Shown here piece after piece: positions 16,180 through 24,876 of a stretch of DNA of 64,000 nucleotides (position 1 is the first letter of the stretch; each line of letters begins with the position of its first letter). The notes under the pieces are model-generated. The model was not told where the DNA came from and made no database searches. It saw nothing but the letters and a program-made list of their open reading frames with translations. The translations under genes and the position numbers were made by a program. Source of the stretch: an uncultured Eubacteriales bacterium (GTDB taxonomy: Bacteria; Bacillota; Clostridia; Christensenellales; Aristaeellaceae); the NCBI GenBank assembly GCA_902760595.1, contig CACWHI010000006.1:1-64000 (forward strand), written 5' to 3'.

Positions 16180-17016
16180 TCATCCCAGGGAGATCCGGGT
16201 GCACGGGGCGCTGCCGTTCAGCAGCTCGTGCAGCCGGTATTTCTTGGCGCTGCCGATGATCACGGTGACGCCCTGCAGCGCGGAGCGCAGGGCGAAGGCC
16301 AGCTTGGCCCCGGCGCCGTTGGCCCCGGCGCGGGACGCGCCCACGCAGTGGGACTGCAGCTCGGTGATCTTTTCTGTCAGCGCCCGCGCGTCCGGCGCGG
16401 TGACGTTCGTTACCAGGGTGGAGGGATCCTTCGGATCCCGGTAGATGCCGTCCGCGCTGGTCAGCAGCACCATGGTCTTCGCCCGGATCAGCTCGCTGAC
16501 TACCGCGGCGGTCTCATCGTTGTCCACGCACTCCACCACGTTTTCCTCCGGGTGGTCCGTGTGCAGGCGCTGCAGCTCCAGCTTGCGGTTCTCCTCGTCG
16601 CTCACGGCGTCGTTGTAGTTGATGATCGGGATAGCTGCCTGGTCCGCGCAGCGCAGCAGCATCCTGCGCAGGTGTTCGCGTTTCTGGGGATCGTTGAAGT
16701 GGTTGTGCTCCACCAGCACCTGCCGCACCTGGTAGTCCGGGTGGATGAACTGCCGCCAGGTGGCCATCAGGATGGCCTGGCCCTGGGCGGCGTAGTCGGT
16801 CTTGTTGTCCTCGGGGTCGCCGGTCAGCTCGCCGCCGCAGCGCTTCATATAGTCCAGGCGGCCGATCTCCGTCGCGCCGGAGGAGACCACGGCCATGCCG
16901 GGCCTGAGCTCGCCGGAGAGCCGGGAGAACAGGTTGTAGTCGATATCGTTGTCCTCGCGCCGGATCAGCGCCATGGAGCCGATCTTCACCACCAGCTCCA
17001 GCCTCTGCGCGTCCAT
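16180..17016 (-). CDS. glutamate 5-kinase-like amino-acid kinase
   Basis: 278 residues of the amino-acid-kinase fold: KIGSMALI near residue 11, VVSSGATEIGR near 43 (substrate loop), NYNDAV near 138, DNDETAAVVSELIRAKTMVLLTSADGIY (family signature) near 166, and GASRAGANGAGAKLAFAL near 227. This is closest to ProB but shorter than usual, without the PUA domain, and its phosphate-loop Gly-Ser-Ser is Gly-Ser-Met. The ATG shares bases with the rpiB stop (TGATG). No proA or proC is nearby, so a proline role is uncertain; phosphorylation of another carboxylate is possible. Confidence 0.75.
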   Translation of the reverse strand: MDAQRLELVVKIGSMALIRREDNDIDYNLFSRLSGELRPGMAVVSSGATEIGRLDYMKRCGGELTGDPEDNKTDYAAQGQAILMATWRQFIHPDYQVRQVLVEHNHFNDPQKREHLRRMLLRCADQAAIPIINYNDAVSDEENRKLELQRLHTDHPEENVVECVDNDETAAVVSELIRAKTMVLLTSADGIYRDPKDPSTLVTNVTAPDARALTEKITELQSHCVGASRAGANGAGAKLAFALRSALQGVTVIIGSAKKYRLHELLNGSAPCTRISLG

Positions 17017-17462
17017 CACTGCTTCGCCTCGATCGCCATGATCATGTCCACGCGGCGCTGGTGGCGTCCGCCCTCGAACTCGGCGGTCAGCCAGGCGTCC
17101 ACGATCATCTTCGCCAGCTCGATGCCCACCACCCGCGCGCCGAAGGCCAGCATGTTACTGTCATTATGCCGGCGGGAGAGCTGGGCGGAATACGGCTCGC
17201 TGCATACCGCACAGCGGATGCCGCGCACCTTGTTGGCCGCCAGCGAGATGCCGATGCCCGTGCCGCAGATGACGATGCCCAGGTCCACCTCGCCCTTCGC
17301 CACCGCGTTGGCCACCGCCTCGCCCGCTATGGGATAATCGAAGCTCTCCGCGCTGTCCGTGCCGTAGTTCACGACCTCATAGCCGTAGGTGTCCCAGATA
17401 TACTGCGAGATCACACGCTTGTATTCTACCGCCGTATGATCGTTGCCGATGCCGATCCTCAT
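17016..17462 (-). CDS. rpiB: ribose-5-phosphate isomerase B / sugar-phosphate isomerase
   Basis: 148 residues, normal for RpiB/LacAB. The ATG at 17462 has GGAGG seven bases upstream. Catalytic Cys lies in VICGTGIGIS and the ring-opening His in SRRHNDSNML; GNDHTAVEYK is the N-terminal phosphate-binding motif. It interconverts ribose-5-P and ribulose-5-P (or allose/galactose phosphates). First gene of the operon that continues to mscS. Confidence 0.92.
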   Translation of the reverse strand: MRIGIGNDHTAVEYKRVISQYIWDTYGYEVVNYGTDSAESFDYPIAGEAVANAVAKGEVDLGIVICGTGIGISLAANKVRGIRCAVCSEPYSAQLSRRHNDSNMLAFGARVVGIELAKMIVDAWLTAEFEGGRHQRRVDMIMAIEAKQ

Positions 17463-17496
17463 TGTCCACGCCTCCATGCTCCATATTGACAGCGTT

Positions 17497-17525
17497 ATTG
17501 TAACACGGCTTTCAGATGTCAGCAA
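17497..17525 (-). promoter_or_regulatory. sigma-A promoter of the rpiB operon
   Basis: Minus strand TTGCTG, 17 bases, TACAAT. Confidence 0.65.
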
Positions 17526-17629
17526 GTGCATTATACACAAAAACAGAGGCTGCCGCAGCTCCCCGTAGAGCTTGCGGCAGCTGTACACTCCAAGCGCTTC
17601 TATATAACCGGACGTGGGAGCGTTTTGCG

Positions 17630-18595
17630 CTACTCTGCCCTCCTTCTCAGCAGAAACATCTGATATGCCAGAGAAAGCAAAACGTAGAGAGCAGCTGCTA
17701 CCAACAGTATGCTGATGAAGTCCCGCTCCATAAAGAAGCTCGTTGTGCTGACGCCTTTCAGCAGAAGGTGCGACAGAATATAGGCAACCGGCGTGAAGAA
17801 CAGCTGGCGCAGGACTCCGCTGTAACGCCATTTTCTGAAAATTCCCCAAGACAGGCCGAACAGCACCGCGCATGCCGCCGCGATGATCAGGTAATAGGCG
17901 AGCGCCAGCCGCGGGAGGACCTCTGCGCCTCCATTCTGAGGGGCGCCCCACAGCAATATCTGCGGCTGTTCATATCCATAGATCAGCCGATCAGGCACAG
18001 GATAGTAGGTCATCTCGTAGTATGACCGGACCTGCTGCCTGGGGTCCTGAGTTGTACTGATTCCCTGCATGATGACGGTCGTTGTGCCGTCATCCTCAAG
18101 GATCGTTTGCTCCTGAAAACCGTTGATGAAGCTGCGAACATTCAATACCAGCATCTCTCCGGCGTATGGCTTGTCTACAGGGGCGGATGTAGGCATAGGA
18201 ACAGCCTCATCGGCCTCCGGCGAGACTTGCCCGGCACTGCTTTCCTCTGCGTGGTTGACTTTTTCCACCCTGGCGACTTCGATCAGCCCCTCCTGCCAAG
18301 GGACGATTTTCATACTCACAGCGCGATAAAAGTATGCGTATACCCCGACAAAAACGCATAGTGCGGCAATCAGGGCGGCGTACCAGCGCCGCTTGCGGAT
18401 CTGCTGCTTCAGTGACTTTAGCGGTTTTGCCGTCTCGACGGGCGTACCCGTACCGGTCTTCAGCTCAGACAGCTTCTTCCTGCAAGCGGGGCAGTCTGTC
18501 AGGTGCTGCGCGATGAGTTCCTCGGTTTCCTGTTCCACCAAATCCTCCGCGTAAAGTGGCAGCAGATCACGCGTTACGGCGCAAGGCAAATTCAT
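17630..18595 (-). CDS. zf-HC2 membrane anti-sigma factor
   Basis: 321 residues. The N-terminal zinc-binding anti-sigma domain shows H-x3-C-x2-C (QHLTDCPACRKKL, about 31-43). One membrane helix follows at about 92-112, an outside region with Pro/Glu stretch, then three more helices at the C-terminus. Such proteins hold an ECF sigma at the membrane and release it on a signal. The ATG at 18595 is six bases after GGAGGG; an ATG at 18601 overlapping the sigma stop is the alternative. The pair is AT-richer than its surroundings by eye. Confidence 0.85.
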   Translation of the reverse strand: MNLPCAVTRDLLPLYAEDLVEQETEELIAQHLTDCPACRKKLSELKTGTGTPVETAKPLKSLKQQIRKRRWYAALIAALCVFVGVYAYFYRAVSMKIVPWQEGLIEVARVEKVNHAEESSAGQVSPEADEAVPMPTSAPVDKPYAGEMLVLNVRSFINGFQEQTILEDDGTTTVIMQGISTTQDPRQQVRSYYEMTYYPVPDRLIYGYEQPQILLWGAPQNGGAEVLPRLALAYYLIIAAACAVLFGLSWGIFRKWRYSGVLRQLFFTPVAYILSHLLLKGVSTTSFFMERDFISILLVAAALYVLLSLAYQMFLLRRRAE

Positions 18596-18597
18596 GC

Positions 18598-19083
18598 TCA
18601 TCCCTCCATTTTCTCCTTGATTTTCGTGCGGGCCCTATGATAGACGACACAGGCCCAGTTTTCCGATTTGTCAAAGAGCTCACCGATGTCCCGGAAACTC
18701 AGCTGGCCCAGAGTCCGGAGCGTGAACACCTCCCGGTAGGGCTCGTCCAGATGATGGAGAAGCCGGTGGACGCACATACATTCATCCTGACGAACCAGGG
18801 CTTCTTCCGGGCCGACGGACGGATCTGAAAGCTGCGTGATGTCGTCGATCGGCTGAGCCTTTTTCCTCCTCAGTTCGGACAGCCACACGTTTTTTGCAAT
18901 GGCGCAGAGCCAGCTTTTCAGGCTGCTCCTTCCTTGAAACTGATCCAGCGAGCGAAGTGCTTTGAAAAAGGTTTCCTGAGTGATCTCTTCGGCGATATGC
19001 GGACTTCCGGAGAGGGAAAGCACATAACGGTATACCGGGTCGAAATATTTTCGATAGATCTGATCAAATGAATCGGCCTGCAT
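18598..19083 (-). CDS. ECF RNA polymerase sigma factor
   Basis: 161 residues. Region 2 reads YRKYFDPVYRYVLSLSG...ITQETFFKALRSLDQF and ends WLCAIAKNVW; region 4 reads LHHLDEPYREVFTLRTLGQLSFRDIGELF with HTH SENWACVVYHRARTKIKE. Its gene precedes and is translationally linked to the anti-sigma gene. AAAGGAGGG lies upstream of the ATG. A GGACGCGCGTCC palindrome sits 30 bases before the start and could be part of a self-regulated promoter. Target regulon unknown. Confidence 0.93.
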   Translation of the reverse strand: MQADSFDQIYRKYFDPVYRYVLSLSGSPHIAEEITQETFFKALRSLDQFQGRSSLKSWLCAIAKNVWLSELRRKKAQPIDDITQLSDPSVGPEEALVRQDECMCVHRLLHHLDEPYREVFTLRTLGQLSFRDIGELFDKSENWACVVYHRARTKIKEKMEG

Positions 19084-19168
19084 TGAACTTCCACCCTCCT
19101 TTCACAGTATTGGACGCGCGTCCTTCAGAAATCTTACACGAAAATCAAAATACTTTCGAAAAATGAGA

Positions 19169-19197
19169 AGCCCGCCGTCTTCTGACAGCGGGCTTTG
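19169..19197 (-). terminator. terminator of the tRNA operon
   Basis: Minus strand AAGCCCGCTGTC/GACGGCGGGCTT hairpin then CTCATTTTTC, immediately after the tRNA-Cys. Confidence 0.75.
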
Positions 19198-19199
19198 CG

Positions 19200-19271
19200 A
19201 GGCGCCACCCGGATTCGGACCGGGGCATAAAGGTTTTGCAGACCTTCGCCTTACCACTTGGCTATGGCGCC
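19200..19271 (-). tRNA. tRNA-Cys(GCA)
   Basis: Acceptor GGCGCCA/TGGCGCC, anticodon loop CTGCAAA (GCA). Discriminator U; CCA is not encoded. Last of five tRNAs. Confidence 0.93.
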
Positions 19272-19281
19272 TTAGTAAAAA

Positions 19282-19357
19282 TGGAGCGGTAGACGAGGCT
19301 CGGACTCGCGACCTCCACCTTGGCAAGGTGGCGCTCTACCAACTGAGCTACTACCGC
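19282..19357 (-). tRNA. tRNA-Gly(GCC)
   Basis: Acceptor GCGGTAG/CTACCGC, anticodon loop TTGCCAA, encoded 3' CCA. Confidence 0.95.
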
Positions 19358-19361
19358 AAAG

Positions 19362-19434
19362 TGCCTTGGGGCGGAATCGAACCACCGACACATAGATTTT
19401 CAGTCTATTGCTCTACCGACTGAGCTACCAAGGC
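19362..19434 (-). tRNA. tRNA-Phe(GAA)
   Basis: Acceptor GCCTTGG/CCAAGGC, anticodon loop CTGAAAA; CCA not encoded. Confidence 0.95.
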
Positions 19435-19439
19435 ATATA

Positions 19440-19516
19440 TGGCGACCCGAATGGGGCTCGAACCCATGACCTCCAGCGTGACAGGCTGGCGTTCTAACCA
19501 GCTGAACTACCGGGCC
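19440..19516 (-). tRNA. tRNA-Asp(GTC)
   Basis: Acceptor GGCCCGG/TCGGGTC, anticodon loop CTGTCAC, encoded CCA. Confidence 0.95.
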
Positions 19517-19539
19517 GTATGTGTACCTGCATGGAAAAG

Positions 19540-19612
19540 TGGGAACAACAGGGCTCGAACCTGTGACCCTCTGCTTGTAAGGCAGATGCTCTCCCAGCTG
19601 AGCTATGCTCCC
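19540..19612 (-). tRNA. tRNA-Val(TAC)
   Basis: Acceptor GGGAGCA/TGTTCCC, anticodon loop CTTACAA; CCA not encoded. First of the five. Confidence 0.95.
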
Positions 19613-19637
19613 GCGCGTCGCACGTGGCACGTTGCAT

Positions 19638-19666
19638 ATAATACGCCAGATCGGGAGATTTGTCAA
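19638..19666 (-). promoter_or_regulatory. strong sigma-A promoter of the tRNA operon
   Basis: Minus strand TTGACA, 17 bases, TATTAT, 25 bases upstream of tRNA-Val. Confidence 0.85.
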
Positions 19667-20399
19667 GCAGAAATTTTGAGCGAAGTATGGGCCGGGCGTC
19701 ATAAGGAACACGCAAGGCTTTCAACGTCGCTCTGCTCGTTATCCCGCCCCCCTCGGCACAGGATTTGCAGGACTGTTACGAGGTAAACATTGATTGATTT
19801 CGTACCGACAAACAGGTTCTGATCGTCAGGTAAAGAACGTATCAACGGTTGAGATGTAGGGGCGGCACACTGGGCCGCCCGCCCTGCGACGCGTAAACGC
19901 TGTGTGGACACGCCCTGACACACACGAAGTAAATTGAAACTGTTCTGTGGAAATAACTATGTCTGTCTGACAGGCTTGTGTCGAATATGCATTATTGACC
20001 ATACGCCAACAGGACGGGCGGCCCAGTGTGCCGACCATGTTGGCGTTTTTACCGGACGCTCGGACGCTTCTGAACTGTCCCCGCGGGTTGCGCTATATGT
20101 TTTCCTGTTCTTCAGCATTCCAAGTCAAAACGGACCTTTTTCCACCTTCTCAGTGGCCAAAAGCTCTGTTTTTGTCGTCGGGCTTGTGCAACGGCCCCGT
20201 GTCCCGCGGCAGGCGGCCCGGATGAGGGCTGTTTACGCTGCCGCGCAGCGGCTCCTGGTTATGTTTATTCAGCTGTTCCTGGCTTCAGAAGGGTCATTCC
20301 GCCACGAACACGCAGTTGCTGTGGCTCTGGCAGTAGGCTTCCGCCGGGCTTCCGGATATTGTAACATTTTTGGCGCGCGTTGAAAAGGAGAGCAAATGA
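19667..20399. other. gene-poor region with inverted repeats
   Basis: No credible gene: the short open frames on both strands lack ribosome sites and recognisable products. It holds the 27-bp inverted pair at 19860 and 20010 and is lower in GC than the window average. Confidence 0.5.
19860..20036. repeat. inverted-repeat-bounded element
   Basis: 19860-19886 and 20010-20036 are inverted copies of 27 bases (25 identical) built around GGCACACTGGGCCGCCCG. The left copy has the GTAGGGGCGG...CCGCCCGCC form of dispersed hairpins common in gut Clostridia. About 120 bases lie between. A small non-autonomous element is plausible. Confidence 0.5.
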
Positions 20400-20422
20400 A
20401 AAAGGGCTGCCATACAGCAGCC
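20400..20422 (-). terminator. terminator of the sugar ABC operon
   Basis: Minus strand GGCTGCTGTATGGCAGCC followed by CTTTTTC. Confidence 0.7.
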
Positions 20423-20492
20423 GGTATTGCCATATTGCAATGCGGATAAGCAGGAAGAAGAATAAAGTCGGAAGGATAAAGTAGGAATTAGG

Positions 20493-20581
20493 AAGGACGA
20501 AGTAGGAAGTAATTCTACTTCAGGCTCCCGGCTCCGCAGACGCTTCCCGCGCAGCAAGAATTACTTCCTACTTCGTACCTT
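20493..20581. repeat. hairpin element with simple-sequence arms
   Basis: Arms 20493-20514 and 20559-20581 are near-perfect reverse complements made of GAAGTAGGAAGTA-type units; further AGGAA/TTCCT units flank both sides (20465-20492, 20582-20610). Lies between the operon stop and its terminator. Confidence 0.6.
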
Positions 20582-20617
20582 CTACTTCCTACCTTCCGCT
20601 TCCTACCTGTTTTTCGC

Positions 20618-21430
20618 TCATTTCTCATTGAGCCGGTCCAGGTACGGCTGGTCGATGCCGTGCTCCCTGAGGAGCTGGACGAGTATGTCCTTCGCGGGGC
20701 CCGCGCAGACGGGGCTGGCGGCGAACATGGTGGTGGGGGTGTCGTAGTCCGGCGCGTCCAGCAGGGGCATGTCGAACACGCCGCCCGCCTCGGTCACCAG
20801 CAGGGAGCCCGCCGCGATGTCCCAGGGCTTGAGGTTCAGCTCGAAGAACACGTCCTGACGGCCCAGGGCCACATAGGCCAGGTCGGCGGCGGCGGAGCCG
20901 CAGCGGCGGATGTCCGCGGCGCGGCGCAGGAAGGCCAGAGCGATGTCCATGGTGGGCTGGCCCAGCGCCGCCTGATAGGGCGAGGTGCCGAAGCCGACCA
21001 GGGCATGGTCCAGGTCGTGACGGCCGATGCGCATGGGCTCGCCGTTCACCAGGGCGCCCTTGCCGCGCTCGGCGCTGTACACCTCGTGCAGGTAGGGCTG
21101 GCAGATGCAGCCGACCTGCGGCACGCGGTCCACCAGCAGCGCGGCGGAGATCACGCTGCAGTGATAGTCGTGGATGAAGTTGGTTGTCCCGTCGATGGGG
21201 TCCACCACCCAGGTGGGCTCGGCGGTCAGCTTCTGGTTGGTCCGCTCCTCACCGATGAACCTGGCCTCCGGGCACAGGGCGTGCAGCTTTTCCATCAGCA
21301 TGTCCTGCAGCCGCTTGTCCACGTCGGTCACGTAGTTGGCGTGACCCTCCTTTTCGGATACGGAGAAGCTGCGGGCCTTCAGAAGCTCCTTGCCCGCCTC
21401 GGACAGAATATCGCAAAGCGCTTGGCGCAT
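20618..21430 (-). CDS. inositol monophosphatase family phosphatase
   Basis: 270 residues; AGAGGAGG before ATG 21430. Mg2+-dependent phosphatase of the IMPase/CysQ/FBPase fold: GEE (first metal site) near 63, DPIDGTTNF near 86-94 (second metal and nucleophilic water site), and the C-terminal WDIAAGSLLVTEAGG near 207-221. Substrate may be inositol phosphate, fructose-1,6-bisphosphate or PAP. It follows the sugar ABC permeases by 16 bases, so dephosphorylation of an imported sugar phosphate or of inositol phosphate is a reasonable guess. Confidence 0.9.
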   Translation of the reverse strand: MRQALCDILSEAGKELLKARSFSVSEKEGHANYVTDVDKRLQDMLMEKLHALCPEARFIGEERTNQKLTAEPTWVVDPIDGTTNFIHDYHCSVISAALLVDRVPQVGCICQPYLHEVYSAERGKGALVNGEPMRIGRHDLDHALVGFGTSPYQAALGQPTMDIALAFLRRAADIRRCGSAAADLAYVALGRQDVFFELNLKPWDIAAGSLLVTEAGGVFDMPLLDAPDYDTPTTMFAASPVCAGPAKDILVQLLREHGIDQPYLDRLNEK

Positions 21431-21446
21431 AGTGGGTTTCCTCCTC

Positions 21447-22271
21447 TTACTTGACAGCGCTGTCGACCACGCCCTGCACAAAGTACTTGGACAGGAACAG
21501 GTAGATGACGATCAGCGGCAGGATGGCGATGCAGGACGCGGCGGCCGCCGCGTTCAGGTTCGTGTTGCCCTCGGCGAAGAAGGACCTGAGCATCAGCGTG
21601 ATCGTGCGCAGCTTCGGCTTCTGGAGGACGTACAGCTGGAAGGAATAGTCGTTCCAGATGTTGATGCCGGTCAGAATGGCGACGCTGGCGGTGACGGGCT
21701 TCAGGGACGGCATGATGATGCGGAAGAAGATCGCGTACTTGGAGCAGCCGTCCAGCAGCGCGGCCTCGTCCAGCGCCACGGGGATCGTGTGTATGAAGTT
21801 GGTGTACATGAACACCGACGTGGGCAGGCCGTAGGTGATGGAGAGGATGATGATGCCCCAGAAGGTGTTCAGGCCGTTGATCAGCACCAGCTCGCGGTAC
21901 AGCGGCACCAGCACGGAAAGCGGCGGCACCATCATCACGCCCAGCAGCAGCAGGGACAGCGTTTTGCTGAACTTGGTGCCGTAGCGGGCGAGCGGGTAAC
22001 CGGACATGGCGCCGATCACGATGATGAAGGTGGTGGCGATCAGCACGATGATGGCCGTGTTCAGGATGGACTGCATCAGGTCGCCGCCCTTGAGCGCCAG
22101 GGTATAATTGTCAAAGGTGGCGGCGGCGGGGGGCAGCCAGCGGCTGGAGAAGTCGCGCCGGGTCTTGAGCGACATCATAATCAGCACGTAGAAGGGGGAG
22201 ACGTGGATGGCGATGATCAGCAGGGCCAGCAGGCTCTTGATGATCGCCTTGTGCAGCTTCCGTTTTCTCAT
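21447..22271 (-). CDS. carbohydrate ABC transporter permease (MalG type)
   Basis: 274 residues, six membrane helices. The EAA loop reads EAALLDGCSKYAIFFRIIMPSLKP (about 173-196), typical of CUT1 inner-membrane subunits. ATG overlaps the stop of the other permease (ATGA) with AAGGAGG upstream. It forms a heterodimer with that permease. No ATPase gene is in the operon; CUT1 systems of Firmicutes often share MsmX-type ATPase encoded elsewhere. Confidence 0.93.
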   Translation of the reverse strand: MRKRKLHKAIIKSLLALLIIAIHVSPFYVLIMMSLKTRRDFSSRWLPPAAATFDNYTLALKGGDLMQSILNTAIIVLIATTFIIVIGAMSGYPLARYGTKFSKTLSLLLLGVMMVPPLSVLVPLYRELVLINGLNTFWGIIILSITYGLPTSVFMYTNFIHTIPVALDEAALLDGCSKYAIFFRIIMPSLKPVTASVAILTGINIWNDYSFQLYVLQKPKLRTITLMLRSFFAEGNTNLNAAAAASCIAILPLIVIYLFLSKYFVQGVVDSAVK

Positions 22272-23161
22272 TGCGCAGCCGCCTCCTTCTTCGCCAGGTA
22301 CCAGCGGATGACGATGCTGACCGCCATGATGAATACGAAGGTGACCACGCCCACCGCGGACGCGTAGCCCGCGTCCTGATAGGAGAAGTACAGGGTATTG
22401 ATCAAGCTGGAGAGCGAGTGCGTGCTGTAGCCCGGTCCGCCGCCCGTGGTGGAGATGACGAGTCCGAACATCTTGAGACCGCCGATCAGGTTGAGCAGGG
22501 TGCTGGTGGTGATGGCGGGGATCAGCTGCGGCATGGTGATGTTCCAGAACTGCTGCCAGCCGTTCGCGCCGTCCACGGAGGCGGCCTCATAGTACATATC
22601 CGGGATGCTGTTCAGGCCGGCGATGTAGATGATCATGGCCTTGCCGCAGAAGTTCAGCGTGTTGATGATCATGATGATCAGCACCGCGCGGTTGCCCTCG
22701 CCCAGCCAGTCGAGCTTGGTGCCGCCCAGCAGCATCACCAGGTCGTTCAGCGCGCCGCGGTTGTACTGCACCATGAAGTACCACACGTAGCCCACCAGCA
22801 GCTGCGCGATCATGGCCGGCAGGTACACGATGGTGCGTGTCAGCCCGCGCAGCACGAAGGCCCGCTGCAGAAGCAGCGCGTACAGCACGCCCAGGATGGT
22901 CTGGAACAGCGTGCTGCCGAAGCCGTAGATCACGGTGTTGCGGAAGGCGCGCATGAACATGGGGTCGGAGAAGAGCTTCGTGTAGTTGGCCAGCCCGATA
23001 TAATTGGAGTTCTGGGAGTATCCGTTCCAGTCGGTCAGGGAGATCTGCACGCCCATGACCAGCGGGATAGCCACGAATACGATCATGAGGATGACCGCTG
23101 GAGCCGTCATGACCAGCACGACCTGGTTGTCGGTGGCGACTCCGGCTTTCTTTTTAAACAA
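22268..23161 (-). CDS. carbohydrate ABC transporter permease (MalF type)
   Basis: 297 residues, six membrane helices, EAA loop EAASVDGANGWQQFWNITMP (about 197-216). It begins with TTG at 23161 behind AGGTGAT. Partner of the MalG-type permease and the binding protein at 23253. Confidence 0.92.
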   Translation of the reverse strand: MFKKKAGVATDNQVVLVMTAPAVILMIVFVAIPLVMGVQISLTDWNGYSQNSNYIGLANYTKLFSDPMFMRAFRNTVIYGFGSTLFQTILGVLYALLLQRAFVLRGLTRTIVYLPAMIAQLLVGYVWYFMVQYNRGALNDLVMLLGGTKLDWLGEGNRAVLIIMIINTLNFCGKAMIIYIAGLNSIPDMYYEAASVDGANGWQQFWNITMPQLIPAITTSTLLNLIGGLKMFGLVISTTGGGPGYSTHSLSSLINTLYFSYQDAGYASAVGVVTFVFIMAVSIVIRWYLAKKEAAAQ

Positions 23162-23252
23162 TCACATCACCTGCTTACCGTATAATGATGAAACGGCCCG
23201 CCTGCCCGTAAAGACAGGCGGAACCGTTCCGGAAATACCGCTGACGCGGTGA

Positions 23253-24488
23253 TTACTGCTGGGCGCGGAGCTTGTCGTAGTTGTCCTTCATGGTCTGGTC
23301 GGCGTTCTCGATGGTGGTGGCGCCGCCGATCAGGCCGCTGCCGGTGTCGCGCATGATCGCCCACATGCCGCTGGGCAGGTACACGCGGTCAAACCAGGGC
23401 TGCACCTTGGTGTTGGCCCAGGCTTCGAACCACGGGGTCAGGTTGCCGCTGTCCACGGTCACGCCCTGCAGGCCGGGAGCTTCGCCGCAGACCTCGGCGA
23501 TCAGCTTGATGTTTTCGGGACGGGCCATGTAGGCCAGGAAAGCCTTCGCGGCCTCGATATTCTTGCTGTCCTTCCAGATGCCGAAGGCCTGGCTCTCGCC
23601 GCCGACCAGGTAGGGCTCCTCCTCCGCGTTCATCGCGGGCATGGGGATGAAGCCGAGGTCCGCCTCAGGATCGATGTCCCAGGCTTCGATCAGCACGCTG
23701 GTGCGCTGGAAGATGAACAGGGATTCCTTCGCCACCAGGGTCTCGCTCTGGTTCGCGGTATCGGCCGTGGCGCAGTCCACGTTCATGTAGCCCTTGTCCT
23801 TCAGGTCCATCAGGAACTGGTTGACGGCGGCCCACTTGGTCCAGTCAAAGCTGCCGTCCTGCAGGCTCGCGCCGGTCTTGGCCGCGTCCGCGCCGTTCAG
23901 CAGGAAGGAGGGCGCCATCAGGTTGAGCACATAGGCGGGGCTGCGGCTGTCCTTGCCGGCCACGTACACGCCCACGTAGCCGTTGTCCTTGGCTACCTGG
24001 CAGCAGTGCATGAACTCGTCCACCGTCTTGGGGATCTCCAGGCCCAGCTCCTTGAGCAGCCCGTTCTGCACCAGCACGCCGGTCATGGCGTTGGTGTTGG
24101 GCAGCACGTAGAACTTGCCGTCCGCGTCCATGATGGAGCCGAACAGGCCGGGCACGATGTCCTTCGCCCAGGGCTCGTCGTTCAGGGGCAGCAGGTATTC
24201 CTTGTAGCGCATCACGGACCAGCCGTGGGTCATGAACACGTCGGGCAGCTGGTTGCCGCTCATGTTGACCTTCATGACGTCCTCATAGTTGTCGGTGAAG
24301 GTCTGGTTTTCGACCTTGATGCCGGGGTTCTCGGCCTTGAAGCCTTCGATGATGGACTCAAACGCTTCGCCCTGCACGCCGGTGTAGCGGCTGGCGATCA
24401 CCAGCTCGCCGCTCAGGCCGTCGGCGAAGGCGGCGGTAACAGACAGCGCCAGCGCCAGCGCCATCAGCAGACAGAGAACTTTCTTCAT
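23253..24488 (-). CDS. extracellular sugar-binding protein of the ABC importer
   Basis: 411 residues; AAAGGAGG before ATG 24488. Signal peptide at 1-22 (ends AAFA) without a clear lipobox Cys, unlike most Gram-positive binding proteins. The mature part has the family-1 layout: ELVIASRYTG..., LPDVFMTHGW near 95, and ARPENIKLIAEVCGEAPGL near 315. It captures a mono- or oligosaccharide and delivers it to the two permeases downstream. Sugar identity cannot be read from the sequence. Confidence 0.9.
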   Translation of the reverse strand: MKKVLCLLMALALALSVTAAFADGLSGELVIASRYTGVQGEAFESIIEGFKAENPGIKVENQTFTDNYEDVMKVNMSGNQLPDVFMTHGWSVMRYKEYLLPLNDEPWAKDIVPGLFGSIMDADGKFYVLPNTNAMTGVLVQNGLLKELGLEIPKTVDEFMHCCQVAKDNGYVGVYVAGKDSRSPAYVLNLMAPSFLLNGADAAKTGASLQDGSFDWTKWAAVNQFLMDLKDKGYMNVDCATADTANQSETLVAKESLFIFQRTSVLIEAWDIDPEADLGFIPMPAMNAEEEPYLVGGESQAFGIWKDSKNIEAAKAFLAYMARPENIKLIAEVCGEAPGLQGVTVDSGNLTPWFEAWANTKVQPWFDRVYLPSGMWAIMRDTGSGLIGGATTIENADQTMKDNYDKLRAQQ

Positions 24489-24542
24489 GGGATAACCTCC
24501 TTTTTGTGGCGCGCCTGTGGGACGCGTCAAATCAGCAAGCTC

Positions 24543-24571
24543 ATTATATCTGAAAAAAATGATTCGGTAAA
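24543..24571 (-). promoter_or_regulatory. sigma-A promoter of the sugar ABC operon
   Basis: Minus strand TTTACC, 17 bases, TATAAT, about 55 bases before the binding-protein start. Confidence 0.55.
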
Positions 24572-24876
24572 TGGATAATTCAGCGCCATTTCGTGCATGC
24601 CGTGCGGAGAAAAGAGCGCTGTGAAAAATCCTGAAATTTCAGTTGATGTAGTAACCGATGATGAAATATGTGATTTCGGTTTTGTCATACAATTGCGTGC
24701 GCAAATATATGCGGCGCGATTCCCGTGACGGCGCTTTGCGGCAGCGGCTGATAATTTTCCGGATGGTACATCGGAAACTGCTATCGGCTGCTCCTGCTGC
24801 GTATACACAGGTGCAGGGAGCAATACAGCTCCCAAAGAAAAAATGACGCCCAAAGGGCAGAAATAGAGAAATCAAA
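24572..24876. other. intergenic, AT-rich, no gene seen
   Basis: Short frames on either strand here have no ribosome sites and no recognisable product. Confidence 0.4.

Noticed and set aside
18598-19140. Clear autoregulated ECF promoter before the sigma gene
   Set aside because: A GGACGCGCGTCC palindrome is present, but no -35/-10 pair at standard spacing could be matched to a known ECF class.
19103-19787. Open frames across the tRNA cluster on both strands
   Set aside because: They are read through tRNA genes with clear acceptor and anticodon arms.
20294-20557. Minus-strand frame with Cys/Ser-rich end, considered as a lanthipeptide-like precursor
   Set aside because: No ribosome site, it crosses the ABC-operon terminator and the hairpin repeat, and lacks a leader-like head.
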